Assembly: GCF_003259675.1 (NCBI RefSeq)
Contig: NZ_PZJG01000003.1
Location: 62,001 to 126,000, forward strand
Direction of reading: 5' to 3'
DNA: 64,000 bases
Source: Macrococcoides bohemicum
GTDB lineage: Bacteria > Bacillota > Bacilli > Staphylococcales > Staphylococcaceae
Below are positions 1-9,715 of the stretch, one piece after another (position 1 is the stretch's first letter; every line of letters starts with the position of its first letter). The translations under genes and the position numbers were made by a program. The notes under the pieces are model-generated. The model was not told the origin of the DNA, searched no databases, and worked only from the letters and a program-made list of their open reading frames with translations.

Positions 1-1510
1 TATACTGGCTTGCGATAGATATCATTGGATGATTTTTATCTATGGTTATGAATTCACGATTTCTGCAATGTGCACAAATACCACACTTTTCCTGTTTGTC
101 TGGTGCATCAAGTTCATCGGCGATATACTTCATATAACAACCGTCGTAATTGATAAATCGCTTTAAATGCTCGAGTTCCTGTAAACGTGTTACGTTTAAC
201 TGCTGCTGTAATTGTGCATTCTCTTCAGCATTAAAGTGTTTATCTGGATTAATGACGTATTTTCGCTTATCCATTAATATATATTCATGGACGAATAAGT
301 ATTTAAGTACCGACCCAAGCTTTGTGACATTCATATTGAAGTGAGGCAGAATATCGTTTCTGGACATACCTTCAGGATGCTGGCTAATGAGTGTTAATAT
401 TTCAGATAGTAATTTTGGGTCTTTATTCGCACCTTCTATAAATGCGTTGATGATAGCTTCATCTTCATCACCATGAAGTAGAATTGCAAGTGCAGGTTTA
501 CCATTACGTCCTGCACGTCCAATCTGTTGATAATATGAGATTAAGTTTTGTGGCAGCTGGAAATGAATAACGAATCCGATATTTGATTTATCGTACCCCA
601 TACCAAGCTTCACTGTCGCAACAATCACTCTGAAGTCACCGTTATGAAATGCTTCAAGTGTAGTCTCTGTAGTATCTTCTCCGAATGCATTCTGCATGCC
701 TGAATAATAAGGAGCGGCCGAGATACCTTGTTCAATTAAGAACTGTGTAACAGATTCACACTCTTTCTTTGTAAGACAATAGATAATACCTTGTTCTTTG
801 TTCAGAAAAGGATGTTCTGTGAGTGAAGCTGCTAAGAAAGCAAGTCGTTCCGCTTTCGATTGCGCTGGATTCACTTGAATCGAAATATTTGAACGGATTA
901 AATCACCACGGAATACCTGGAGATTTCCGAGTTGCGATTTAATATCTTCAATGACACGATCGTTTGCTGTTGCAGTTGTACCAAGAATTGCGATTGAGTC
1001 TGGTAAATCTTTAACGAGGTTCACAATACGCTGATAATCAGGTCTGAAGTCATGCCCCCAGTCTGAAATAGAGTGTGCTTCGTCTACTACAATAAGCTCG
1101 ATATCATTCACTTGTGATAATGCTTCAATAAATCTTGCATCAGATAATTTCTCGGGAGAAACGATAATGGCATCAACCGCACTGAGACGAGCATAAATAT
1201 CATCCCATTCATCTTTGTTGTTACTATTGATCGTAACGACATCTAAACCGAGTTTAGCAGCAGCATCAATTTGGTTATGCATTAAAGCAAGTAAAGGACT
1301 GATGATAACAGCTGGACCACTACCATTTTCTCGTAATAACTTGGTAGCAATGAAGTATACAATTGATTTCCCCCAGCCCGTCTTTTGAATCACCAGCGTC
1401 TTCTGTTTATTTACTACTGCTAATATTGCTTCCAGCTGACCTTCTCGAAAGTTAGCTTCAGCTCCGTATGTTTCATGTAACATCTCTATCGCGCGCTGTT
1501 TGAAATCCAT
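1..1510 (-). CDS. recQ: RecQ-family ATP-dependent DNA helicase, 3' end beyond the window
   Basis: Reverse-strand gene starting at ATG 1508-1510 behind a good ribosome site (ggaggt, about 1514-1519) and running off the left edge; about 503 codons are visible. RecQ enzymes unwind DNA 3' to 5' in repair and recombination. Seen here: Walker A QKTGWGKS near residues 42-49, the DEAH box in VVDEAHSISDWGHDFRPDY near 141-159, motif VI-like QQIGRAGRNG, and a RecQ zinc-binding region with CGICAHC near the edge. The HRDC domain, if present, lies outside. The family call is secure; whether this is the main RecQ or a second paralogue cannot be told from here. Confidence 0.93.
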   Translation of the reverse strand, partial: MDFKQRAIEMLHETYGAEANFREGQLEAILAVVNKQKTLVIQKTGWGKSIVYFIATKLLRENGSGPAVIISPLLALMHNQIDAAAKLGLDVVTINSNNKDEWDDIYARLSAVDAIIVSPEKLSDARFIEALSQVNDIELIVVDEAHSISDWGHDFRPDYQRIVNLVKDLPDSIAILGTTATANDRVIEDIKSQLGNLQVFRGDLIRSNISIQVNPAQSKAERLAFLAASLTEHPFLNKEQGIIYCLTKKECESVTQFLIEQGISAAPYYSGMQNAFGEDTTETTLEAFHNGDFRVIVATVKLGMGYDKSNIGFVIHFQLPQNLISYYQQIGRAGRNGKPALAILLHGDEDEAIINAFIEGANKDPKLLSEILTLISQHPEGMSRNDILPHFNMNVTKLGSVLKYLFVHEYILMDKRKYVINPDKHFNAEENAQLQQQLNVTRLQELEHLKRFINYDGCYMKYIADELDAPDKQEKCGICAHCRNREFITIDKNHPMISIASQY

Positions 1511-1715
1511 TTAGGTGACCTCCGTAGTTAATGATATTTATATTATAACATTTGTGATATTTGATTTTGTTTGTGCAGCCATTGTAGAGATTGAGTATAC
1601 AGAATTTATGGAAATTAATATTTTAATTTTTATTAATAATAATATAATTTTAAATCGTCTAATTAATATTTATAAGATATAATTACACTAAATAATATAT
1701 GAATCGAGGACGAAG

Positions 1716-2504
1716 ATGAGAAAATTAGTATCTATTATAGGCGTTACGATAATCATGCTTGCAGGTTGTGGAGAGGAAGAAGTCAAAGAAAAAGGTGCAA
1801 CAAAGATAGAAAGCAATACAACTTCAAATAGTGATACGTCGAATCAAAAAACATCGAATAGTCAAACGAAAGAAAAATCTGAACAAAAAGAAATCGTTGA
1901 ACAAACTACTGAAAATAAAGAAACAGTTGAAACGACAACTGAAGGAAAGGCATTAGAACAAAGTAACAACTACTCAAAAAGAGAGTTTACTCAGGAAGAA
2001 CAACAAGCAATGACCGATGAATTTTACGCATGGGGAGCAGAACGAGCTGAAATTGGTGGGATGGCATTATCTAAAGAATGGTTTAACCATGGTGCAGCAG
2101 GTCGTGGTGATTGGTATGCAGAAACTCCTGATGGTGATGTACAAGTTCAAGATAATGGTAATCCAGGTAAAAGCGCATTTATTACTAGTGCTGTCGGTGG
2201 CGTAGTTTTTTATTATCGTCAAGATGGACTGACTGGTGCTAAAGAATTAGATGACTATTTTTTACCTGTTGGCTTTAGTCAGGAAGCAAGGGAGGATAAA
2301 GATATTCATAAATACTTACTTGCCGACAATGGGAAAGTTTATGAACTGATCTTACCATATGAACATGCATGTTTCTCATGTGGTTTCGGTGAATATGATG
2401 ATAATGGTAATCGAGGAAATTTCACTCCTGATGCGCGTTTCGAAGTTTCAGGCGATAGTGCTGCACAAGCTAAATGGCAGGAGATTTTAAGGAAATATCA
2501 ATAG
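1716..2504 (+). CDS. Uncharacterised secreted lipoprotein
   Basis: 262 residues with a lipoprotein signal peptide: charged start, hydrophobic stretch, lipobox LAGC with Cys at about residue 18. A Ser/Thr/Gln/Glu/Lys-rich linker (about residues 20-90) leads into a globular domain (about 95-262) rich in Trp, Tyr and Gly, with a CFSCGFGEYDDNGN segment whose two cysteines could form a disulphide. I do not recognise the domain. It should be anchored to the outer face of the membrane, the low-complexity linker holding the domain in the wall. It stands alone between recQ (divergent) and a small gene, with a ribosome site gaggacga before the ATG. Function unknown. Confidence 0.8.
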   Translation: MRKLVSIIGVTIIMLAGCGEEEVKEKGATKIESNTTSNSDTSNQKTSNSQTKEKSEQKEIVEQTTENKETVETTTEGKALEQSNNYSKREFTQEEQQAMTDEFYAWGAERAEIGGMALSKEWFNHGAAGRGDWYAETPDGDVQVQDNGNPGKSAFITSAVGGVVFYYRQDGLTGAKELDDYFLPVGFSQEAREDKDIHKYLLADNGKVYELILPYEHACFSCGFGEYDDNGNRGNFTPDARFEVSGDSAAQAKWQEILRKYQ

Positions 2505-2581
2505 TAGATTTATTAAATATATTAAGCATAAATTAACAGTTAAAGGGTATAGTTAACTATCAAAAAATGGAGGCGATGAAG

Positions 2582-2731
2582 ATGTCAAACGTTGATAAAG
2601 ATACAACAAGTAACAGACGTGAAGTCATGCCGGAATCAGTTATTGATGGTGAAATGAACGAGAAGGTTAAAGATCAACTTGAATTACAGCCTGGTGAGAA
2701 GAAAGTAAGTAAAGAAGATCAAGATAAATAA
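2582..2731 (+). CDS. Small hydrophilic protein, 49 residues
   Basis: Short ORF with a strong ribosome site GGAGG (2569-2573) eight bases before ATG 2582; an in-frame ATG at 2576 is too close to that site. The product begins MSNVDKDTTSNRREVMPESV and is charged and polar throughout, with no membrane segment, signal or cysteine. A terminator follows directly. The good ribosome site and the terminator argue for a real gene; I do not recognise the family. Confidence 0.6.
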   Translation: MSNVDKDTTSNRREVMPESVIDGEMNEKVKDQLELQPGEKKVSKEDQDK

Positions 2732-2738
2732 TGTTTAG

Positions 2739-2768
2739 ACGTCCTGACAAGGGCGTTTTCTTTTTATA
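2739..2768 (+). terminator. Rho-independent terminator
   Basis: Stem acgtcc (2739-2744) with gggcgt (2751-2756), including one G-T pair, loop tgacaa, followed by a T-rich run. It ends the small gene at 2582. Confidence 0.75.
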
Positions 2769-2831
2769 GTCAATATCATATTTATCTATTTAATGTATAA
2801 TGACGGAAGTAAAAGAGAGATGAATGTTGAA

Positions 2832-2936
2832 ATGAAACGCGCATTATTCAGTTTAAGTGCGATATTTTTATTATCGATAGCAGCGTTTTTTGTAGTTCAT
2901 AATAAGCAGAAAGAAATCGATTGTTACGAAGGTTAA
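2832..2936 (+). pseudogene. Truncated small membrane peptide
   Basis: A 34-residue ORF (MKRALFSLSAIFLLSIAAFF then a short charged tail) with a -10-like TATAAT near 2796 and a purine-rich ribosome site. It reads like the N-terminal signal or membrane segment of a longer protein that stops abruptly at TAA 2934-2936. The stop lies where the reverse-strand ORF at 2848-3150 changes character. I infer the 5' end of a gene whose remainder was deleted. It could instead be a genuine short membrane peptide. Confidence 0.4.
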
Positions 2937-3150
2937 CCATATTTGCTTTATGAATCACTATTTTGTTTGCGGGATCTATCATTTTAGTTTTATACTCAGC
3001 AATTAATTGTCTTACAGATGTAAAGTAATAAAGAATCATAAACGAAAGTAATATGAGATCTTTATATATTCCGATATTAATCATCCATATCATTAAGACG
3101 AAATAGAATAATGAGAACATGAGGATTTTAAAAGAAACCTTTTTAGTCAT
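2848..3150 (-). pseudogene. Small membrane protein gene, C-terminus replaced by antisense sequence
   Basis: Reverse ORF of 100 residues with a good ribosome site (agaggtg) before ATG 3150. Residues 1-70 form two or three hydrophobic segments and a basic tail, like a real small membrane protein. From about residue 71 on it is simply the antisense of the forward peptide at 2832. The natural 3' end therefore appears lost at a junction near 2935-2940. I do not recognise the family. Start and promoter side look intact; the product is probably truncated. Confidence 0.4.
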
Positions 3151-3189
3151 AACGCACCTCTTTTACTTTTTATGTATATTATATCTTGA

Positions 3190-3384
3190 AATGGTTATAA
3201 AAGGAAGCGTGATAGTTTTCAACTTATTGCATTTGTTGTAAATTTAGTACTCACTATATGGTGCAACGTGTGGTGTGCTCAAGATTCTGAACCTGGAACA
3301 AACAAATGGGGACCAAATCCGAAAGAAACAGGGCAAGATAGATACTACAATCCTTATCAGCAAAATAATCCGTATCGCAGATGA
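3190..3384 (+). pseudogene. DUF805-family remnant (C-terminal part only)
   Basis: An open frame with no start codon, following an in-frame TGA at 3187-3189. It encodes a last membrane helix (IAFVVNLVLTIWCNVWCAQ) and a tail containing GTNKWGPNPK, which matches the GPNKYGEDPK tail of the DUF805 protein at 4530-5039. About two thirds of the protein is missing. A terminator overlaps its stop. It marks a fifth, dead member of the DUF805 cluster spread over 3-10 kb. Confidence 0.6.
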
Positions 3385-3396
3385 TACGGGTCTTTT
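3370..3396 (+). terminator. Rho-independent terminator
   Basis: Perfect stem ccgtatc (3370-3376) / gatacgg (3383-3389) followed by a T run; it overlaps the stop codon of the DUF805 remnant. Confidence 0.8.
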
Positions 3397-3444
3397 TTAT
3401 TACATTTTAGTATGATAAATATAAAATGATAAGGGGAGAATAAC

Positions 3445-4239
3445 ATGGGAGATCAAAATATAAACAAAGAAGTAATTCAACCTAGTTTTGCAAATACGCA
3501 TAATGACTCTGACGTATTTGAAGAAAGCGAAAGATATGTTCATTACCACACACCGAGCCAGCTCGTTAAATATTATGCTAATTACTTTCAATATAAAGTG
3601 ATGCCGGATGTTGATATATTTATGACAGACTATGAAACGCAAAAGATATTTCATGAACAACGTGGACAAAAACACGCGCTGTTTATATTTCCGGAGAATG
3701 AAGTGCTGAATGATGCGTTGCAGGAGAAAGCAAAGGCTTTAGGATTTACTGTTGAAAAGATGGAACTTTATTTGTTGAAAGAGATGCCTAAAACAAAAGA
3801 TACAGAGATTGAAGTTGTTCAAGTATTAAACGATGATGATGTCTTCCTGGATTTTCTTCAAGTTTGTCGTGAGGGGGAATTAGAGTATGGTGAGGATTTT
3901 GCTAATCTTAAAGAGAGAACGCATCGACGTGATTTATTAAATCCACAAATCCTGCAGTTTGTTGGTTATCAGCACGGATTTCCAGCTGGTAAAGTTGAAG
4001 CGATAGAAAGCACGCAGTATGTGGAACTAGATGACTTCTATGTGCTGGATGCGATGCGTAAGCAGGGCGTTGGAACAGCATTACAACAAGCAATATGGCA
4101 TTATGCAGAACAAGTTGGTAAACAAGTCATCTTAATTGCTGACGGTAACGATTCACCGAGAGAAATGTATCAAAGACAAGGGTACGAGTTAGTGAGTGGA
4201 CGTTATGAATTGTTAAGAGTGCCGTCAGCGGATAAGTGA
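3445..4239 (+). CDS. GNAT-family N-acetyltransferase, two-domain size
   Basis: 264 residues with ribosome site aaggggag before ATG 3445. The C-terminal half (about 130-260) is a GNAT fold: DDFYVLDAMRKQGVGTALQQ near 190-210 is the acetyl-CoA binding strand and loop, of the R/Q-x-x-G-x-G/A type, followed by REMYQRQGYE near the end. The N-terminal half is unlike the GNAT core and may be a degenerate second GNAT domain or a substrate-binding part. Substrate unknown. A single-gene unit closed by a 16-bp palindrome at 4256-4292. Confidence 0.8.
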   Translation: MGDQNINKEVIQPSFANTHNDSDVFEESERYVHYHTPSQLVKYYANYFQYKVMPDVDIFMTDYETQKIFHEQRGQKHALFIFPENEVLNDALQEKAKALGFTVEKMELYLLKEMPKTKDTEIEVVQVLNDDDVFLDFLQVCREGELEYGEDFANLKERTHRRDLLNPQILQFVGYQHGFPAGKVEAIESTQYVELDDFYVLDAMRKQGVGTALQQAIWHYAEQVGKQVILIADGNDSPREMYQRQGYELVSGRYELLRVPSADK

Positions 4240-4255
4240 ACAGTGTTATTGCGTG

Positions 4256-4292
4256 ATTCATGGCCGATAAATTGAATTTATCGGCCATGAAT
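4256..4292. repeat. Single hairpin of the TCGGCC repeat family, terminator-like
   Basis: Perfect 16-bp inverted repeat attcatggccgataaa (4256-4271) / tttatcggccatgaat (4277-4292) with loop ttgaa. The core matches the three-copy array at 47222-47372. No strong T run follows. It lies directly after the GNAT gene and may end its transcript. Between here and the next gene a ribosome site at about 4336 opens a 14-codon peptide (4344-4388); I see nothing else supportable in that stretch. Confidence 0.75.
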
Positions 4293-4529
4293 ATTACGTG
4301 TAAATATAATTATTTTTAGCTAAGAAAATCATAAGAAGGAGTGATGGCAGAATCTTCTTTAATGGAAAGACATTTAAAGAATGACTGACATCTGGTAAAT
4401 AATAAAGAACATAGCATTGATACTTAATGATTAAAAAGGCACTACAATCTTGGGGGAGTTTTTTTAAGGTAATTTTAAGGTTCACTGCTTCTTTTCAATG
4501 CTAGAATAATATAAAAGGAGTGGTTATTT

Positions 4530-5039
4530 ATGGAAAGAGAAATGTCGATGAAAGATGCTGTCATCAGTTTCTGGGTGAACGGATTTAAATTTAACGGACG
4601 TTCACGTCGAAGAGAGTATTGGTTATCTGGTTTAGGGCACTTATTAATATTTTTATTAGTGGGTGCGATATTTTTAGTTTTAGATATTATTACGCAGGAA
4701 AAATTCAATCTTGATGATATTTATAATTTTATTATAGGCGATCTATTTTACTGGATAGCATTCATTCCGGGTATGGCACTAGGCTGTCGCAGATTACAAG
4801 ATATTAATGTTAATGGTATTTACTGCATCATTTTTTCAGTATTATCAATACCATTTACCATCCTAGGTTATTACTATTCAGTCGATGAATTATTCTCATT
4901 CAATGGACCTATGGTTATATTTATTCTCGTTCTGAACGTGCTTATTTTCATTTTTGCAATTGTATTATTTATTATGGCTTGTATCGAAGGTACACGTGGT
5001 CCAAATAAATATGGTGAAGATCCAAAATACATAGACTAA
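4530..5039 (+). CDS. DUF805-family inner membrane protein
   Basis: 169 residues, start ATG 4530 after aaggagtgg. DUF805 proteins are small membrane proteins of unknown function. Seen here: an N-terminal segment FWVNGFKFNGRSRRREYW typical of the family, about four hydrophobic helices, a GCRRLQDINVNG loop (the conserved R-x-x-D-x-G element), and the tail GTRGPNKYGEDPK. Followed at 38 bases by a second family member with its own ribosome site, so the two probably form an operon. Some related proteins in other species sit beside phage or secretion genes, but nothing here points to a role. Confidence 0.85.
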   Translation: MEREMSMKDAVISFWVNGFKFNGRSRRREYWLSGLGHLLIFLLVGAIFLVLDIITQEKFNLDDIYNFIIGDLFYWIAFIPGMALGCRRLQDINVNGIYCIIFSVLSIPFTILGYYYSVDELFSFNGPMVIFILVLNVLIFIFAIVLFIMACIEGTRGPNKYGEDPKYID

Positions 5040-5077
5040 TAAGGTCTGGTGAAAAATTGAAATAGAGGAGTGGTAAC

Positions 5078-5560
5078 ATGGAGACATATATCAAATTCTG
5101 GGAAAATACTTTTAATTTCAAAGGTCGTTCAAACAAAACTGAATTTAATATGGGATTCTGGCCACACATTTTATGTATTATCTTAGTGTTTACGATTGGA
5201 CCTATGCTTGGATTACCGAAATTAGGATTTAATTTGAAGAAGCCTTTGTTTGAAATGTTATTCGATTTAAACTGGCAGTTATATCATCTTTTGATTGTAG
5301 TTGTATTTTTAATTCCGCTCATCTCATTAATGATGCGTAGATGTAATGATTTAAAGATTGAGGGTATTCATGCGATGGTAATTGGATTTTTTCCAGTATG
5401 TTATACATTCTATATTTTATTATTTGCGATTATGGGGCAAGGTTTGCCTGGTGATGTGATATGGGTAGAAATAATATTTTATGTTATTTTACTGCTGCCG
5501 ATTATTTATATAGTCTATATGTTATATGTTTTTTCATTTAAGCAAGGTAGTAAACATTAA
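5078..5560 (+). CDS. DUF805-family membrane protein, second copy
   Basis: 160 residues behind gaggag and ATG 5078. It shares the N-terminal FWENTFNFKGRSNKTEFN block and the MMRRCNDLKIEG loop with its upstream neighbour but lacks the G-x-N-K-Y/W-G tail, ending in FSFKQGSKH. About four membrane helices. The divergence suggests an old duplication rather than a recent one. A bidirectional hairpin at 5641-5665 separates it from the convergent small gene. Function unknown. Confidence 0.82.
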   Translation: METYIKFWENTFNFKGRSNKTEFNMGFWPHILCIILVFTIGPMLGLPKLGFNLKKPLFEMLFDLNWQLYHLLIVVVFLIPLISLMMRRCNDLKIEGIHAMVIGFFPVCYTFYILLFAIMGQGLPGDVIWVEIIFYVILLLPIIYIVYMLYVFSFKQGSKH

Positions 5561-5640
5561 TGTTATATTTATTGTAAATATGTTGTAAATTATCCTTGAA
5601 ATTAAGGAGAGTATAGAAGGAGTTAGTATTTAGTAAGAAT

Positions 5641-5672
5641 ACGTATAACCATAAAGGTTATACGTGTTTATT
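5641..5672. terminator. Bidirectional terminator
   Basis: Perfect stem acgtataacc (5641-5650) / ggttatacgt (5656-5665), loop ataaa, then tgtttatttt on the + strand. It contains the stop codon of the reverse gene at 5658. Confidence 0.75.
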
Positions 5673-5822
5673 TTGCTTCAGTAAGGCGATGATTTCTTCG
5701 TTCTGTGCAATAATCTTCTCTGAATTTAGCTTCGTTCTGTAACCATCCATCAGGATAAGGAAAATAATAATCATTGGAATAAGTCCTGCGAGTGCTATCC
5801 CGAATGAGCCAATGAAATCCAT
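5658..5822 (-). CDS. Small single-span membrane protein, 54 residues
   Basis: Reverse ORF MDFIGSFGIALAGLIPMIII.. with one strong membrane helix (about residues 8-25) and a charged tail (NSEKIIAQNEEIIALLKQ) that could form a coiled coil. The ribosome site (agcggtg) is modest. The gene ends inside the hairpin it shares with the DUF805 pair and follows the GntR gene at 5873 on the same strand, about 50 bases downstream. The fold resembles small membrane proteins of Firmicutes that I cannot name. Confidence 0.6.
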   Translation of the reverse strand: MDFIGSFGIALAGLIPMIIIFLILMDGYRTKLNSEKIIAQNEEIIALLKQNKHV

Positions 5823-5872
5823 ATGAACACCGCTTTCTACATTTTTATTTAATTATAACATAAAATGTATAT

Positions 5873-6577
5873 TTAGTAGTTTGTAGCCTGTACAAAGAAT
5901 TTCGAATGTTTATAGTGATACGTAATCTTTGAGAAATCAAATGGCTCACCTGTTGCTAGATAGACAACTTGTTCTAAAAACAGAGCAGGATTACCTTGTT
6001 TCAGTTCAAGTTTCTTAGCATCAACGTCATTGAGTTCATCAATATGCATATAAATATCAGCAAAACTAATATTAAACTTTAAAGCATCTGTTAAGTAATT
6101 AAAGATGGATCCTTCAGCAATCTCATTGTTCAAATATGGTACAAGTTTAACCGGGAAGTAAGACACTTCAATACATAAAATATCGTTATCAATTCTTCGC
6201 AGGCGTTCTACGTAATAAACTTCTTCATTCCCTTCCAGATGAAGATTCATCTTCACTTCGTCATCTGCTTTCATTCTTTTTAATTTCAGAACTTCAGATG
6301 TAATATTGAATTCCTTTAAATCTGCAGTAAATCCTCTATTCGTCAGCAAACTGACATATCCTTCACGACGTTGACGTCTCACAAATATCCCGCTTCCACG
6401 CTGCTGAAATATTGCACCACGTTTCTCAAGTGTATCGAGCGCTTTCGTGATGGTGCTTTTAGAAACATTATGTTCTTTCATCAACTGATCTAAACTTGGT
6501 AATTTTGTACCTTGTTCTAATTTATTGTCATGTATATATTGTTCGATTGAGTTTGCAATAATTTCGTATTTATTCAT
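5873..6577 (-). CDS. GntR/HutC-type repressor with UTRA domain, probable beta-glucoside regulator
   Basis: 234 residues. An N-terminal winged helix-turn-helix (about 1-70; PSLDQLMKEHNVSKSTITKA) is followed by a UTRA ligand-binding domain (about 80-230) with LRRIDNDILCIEVSYFPVKL and a C-terminal FDFSKITYHY segment. HutC-type members bind sugar phosphates or related effectors. It is transcribed away from the 6-phospho-beta-glucosidase at 6702, with a CCGG-centred dyad over the bglA -10 in between, so I infer that it represses bglA and responds to a phosphorylated beta-glucoside. The effector is inference. Confidence 0.85.
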   Translation of the reverse strand: MNKYEIIANSIEQYIHDNKLEQGTKLPSLDQLMKEHNVSKSTITKALDTLEKRGAIFQQRGSGIFVRRQRREGYVSLLTNRGFTADLKEFNITSEVLKLKRMKADDEVKMNLHLEGNEEVYYVERLRRIDNDILCIEVSYFPVKLVPYLNNEIAEGSIFNYLTDALKFNISFADIYMHIDELNDVDAKKLELKQGNPALFLEQVVYLATGEPFDFSKITYHYKHSKFFVQATNY

Positions 6578-6630
6578 AATAAATGCCTCGCTTCTTTATT
6601 CTATCTTAATTATATCGTTTTTTTAATTGT

Positions 6631-6660
6631 ATGACACTTGCTAAATTGTACCGGTATAAT
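6631..6660 (+). promoter_or_regulatory. bglA promoter with overlapping GntR-type operator
   Basis: A -35-like atgaca (6631-6636) is followed after 18 bases by a consensus TATAAT (6655-6660). A 16-bp near-palindrome attgtaccggtataat (6645-6660, one mismatch, centre CCGG) overlaps the -10. A repressor bound there would block polymerase; the divergent GntR at 5873 is the obvious candidate. Confidence 0.65.
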
Positions 6661-6683
6661 TATAATGTATATATATAATATGA

Positions 6684-8141
<1,458 letters not shown>

Positions 8142-8151
8142 TTAAAACAAT

Positions 8152-8184
8152 AAGGATTTTGACAATTGTCAAAGTCCTTATTTT
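8152..8184 (+). terminator. Terminator after bglA
   Basis: Imperfect stem aaggattttgaca (8152-8164) pairing with tgtcaaagtcctta, followed by tttt. It separates bglA from the HAD gene. Confidence 0.65.
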
Positions 8185-8203
8185 CAAATAGGAGTGTGTA
8201 TTT

Positions 8204-9019
8204 TTGGCTAATGATATTAAATTAATTGCTTTAGATTGTGATGGAACATTAATAGCTGATGATAGAACGATTACAGAAAGAACGAAAAAAGTGGTGATGA
8301 AAGCTCAAGATCAAGGTATAAAAGTAGCACTTGTATCAGGACGCCCGAGAACAGGGTTTAAATTTGAGATAGAACAATTAGCGCTTGATAAACATCATGG
8401 CATAATAGGTGCTTACAATGGCGGTATGGTTATAGATATTGAAACGAATGAAGTGAAATATAAACAGTCATTAACGAATCAGGACGCGAAAGATTTTCTG
8501 AAGGCAATAGCGCATTTAAACATTATCCACATCGTTGATAACGGTACAGATTTATATGCAAATGACGCAGATAATCAATATGTAATTCATGAATACCGCG
8601 AACATGGACTGAATTTTAATCTCACACATGATTTACATGAAACACTTGATTTTGATCCGATGAAGATTTTACTTACAGCAGATTCTTCCCGTATTGATGA
8701 AATTGATGAAGAAATATTGGAAATCTGTGGTGATACATTTGGTGCAATCCGTTCAACACCATTTTATTTAGAGATTACTGCTAAAGGTGTAAATAAATCG
8801 AGTGCACTCGACCATATTTGCGAAGGATTAAATATTGATAAAGACAATGTCATTGCATTTGGCGATCAATTAAATGATATGGAAATGGTTCAAGATGCAG
8901 GCATCGGTGTTGCCATGGGAAATGCTCATCCGGATCTAAAACAGGTTGCTGATATTGTAACGGATGATAATAATAACGATGGTATCGCAAAAGTACTGGA
9001 AGAGATACTTGATTTATAG
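8204..9019 (+). CDS. Cof-type HAD hydrolase (sugar-phosphate or FMN phosphatase class)
   Basis: 271 residues. The start is TTG 8204, set by the ribosome site aggagtg at about 8190-8196. Motif I DCDGTL (about 11-16) carries the two catalytic aspartates, motif II VALVSGR, motif III lysine in the C-terminal third, and motif IV AFGDQLNDMEM. A large type IIB cap lies between motifs II and III, typical of Cof/YidA/YcsE proteins. Substrate cannot be read from sequence. Close to bglA, it may handle a sugar phosphate, but a terminator lies between them. Confidence 0.9.
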   Translation: MANDIKLIALDCDGTLIADDRTITERTKKVVMKAQDQGIKVALVSGRPRTGFKFEIEQLALDKHHGIIGAYNGGMVIDIETNEVKYKQSLTNQDAKDFLKAIAHLNIIHIVDNGTDLYANDADNQYVIHEYREHGLNFNLTHDLHETLDFDPMKILLTADSSRIDEIDEEILEICGDTFGAIRSTPFYLEITAKGVNKSSALDHICEGLNIDKDNVIAFGDQLNDMEMVQDAGIGVAMGNAHPDLKQVADIVTDDNNNDGIAKVLEEILDL

Positions 9020-9030
9020 TTTTTGTGATG

Positions 9031-9058
9031 AAGGGCGTGCGAGAGTACGCCTTTTTTT
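9031..9058 (+). terminator. Rho-independent terminator
   Basis: Stem aagggcgt / acgcctt around a gcgagagt loop, then seven T. Ends the HAD transcript. Confidence 0.8.
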
Positions 9059-9071
9059 ATTTGATTATTTT

Positions 9072-9121
9072 TCAGTCTTTTCTGATAATTACTTTTACTT
9101 TATTTTAACTAGATGTATAAT
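9072..9121 (+). promoter_or_regulatory. Promoter of DUF805 gene 3, duplicated upstream cassette (copy 1)
   Basis: TTTACT (9094-9099), 16-base spacer, TATAAT (9116-9121). Upstream lies a TCAG..CTGA dyad (9072-9085). The same arrangement, with nearly the same bases, precedes the next DUF805 gene (9635-9684), so the control region was copied together with the gene. Confidence 0.6.
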
Positions 9122-9152
9122 ATTGTTAATAAGGTTGGAAGAGGTGGGTTAT

Positions 9153-9629
9153 ATGGGAGAAGCATATAATAGGTTTTGGAATCTTACTTTTGAATATGAT
9201 GAACGAGACACACGATTTCAATTTTGGTCGTCTATATTAATCCAGTTCATTTTATTAATCGCTTTTACAGGAATATTTGTATTTTTATATACGAATCGGT
9301 TCCTTTTATCATTTGTATGGTTACTTTTATATTTAGCTGGATTTACTATGATCGTATGGCCAGTAACAAGTGCTGTAATACGAAGAGTGAATGATGTTGG
9401 TACTAATTCGTTTTTGTTTAAGCGCATGAAATTTTTGTATTCTATTTTGGTATTAGTTGGAGCGATAATTTATTTATTAAGAATATTTTTTAACATTCAG
9501 CTATTAGGAATGGGTCATTTCAATACATATGCGATGGTTGTATTTTTAAGTTATTTCATATTTTTATTATGGTATTGCACATTACCTTCAAACTTTTACA
9601 AATCTAATCATGAATTGAATAACTCATAA
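9153..9629 (+). CDS. DUF805-family membrane protein, third copy
   Basis: 158 residues from ATG 9153, chosen because gaggtggg lies just upstream; a longer frame opening inside the HAD gene has no ribosome site. The protein has the FWNLTFEYDERDTRFQFW N-terminal block, about four membrane helices, and the VIRRVNDVGTN loop of the family. It is much closer to the next gene (9716) than to the 4.5-5.5 kb pair, which points to a second duplication round. Function unknown. Confidence 0.82.
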   Translation: MGEAYNRFWNLTFEYDERDTRFQFWSSILIQFILLIAFTGIFVFLYTNRFLLSFVWLLLYLAGFTMIVWPVTSAVIRRVNDVGTNSFLFKRMKFLYSILVLVGAIIYLLRIFFNIQLLGMGHFNTYAMVVFLSYFIFLLWYCTLPSNFYKSNHELNNS

Positions 9630-9634
9630 TATTT

Positions 9635-9684
9635 TCAGTCTCTTCTGATAATTATATTTACTTTTTTTAAAGAAGTTGTATAAT
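9635..9684 (+). promoter_or_regulatory. Promoter of DUF805 gene 4, duplicated upstream cassette (copy 2)
   Basis: TCAG..CTGA dyad (9635-9648), TTTACT (9657-9662), 16-base spacer, TATAAT (9679-9684), then gttaat and gaggtgggtta before the start. All elements match copy 1 in order and spacing. Confidence 0.6.
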
Positions 9685-9715
9685 ATTGTTAATACAACAA
9701 AAAGAGGTGGGTTAA

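Noticed and set aside
4344-4388. 14-codon peptide behind a good ribosome site
   Set aside because: Too short to support as a gene; possibly the start of a lost gene. Mentioned only in the note on the gap before 4530.
8964-9152. A 63-residue N-terminal extension of the third DUF805 gene
   Set aside because: It starts inside the HAD gene, crosses its terminator, and has no ribosome site; ATG 9153 has a good one.
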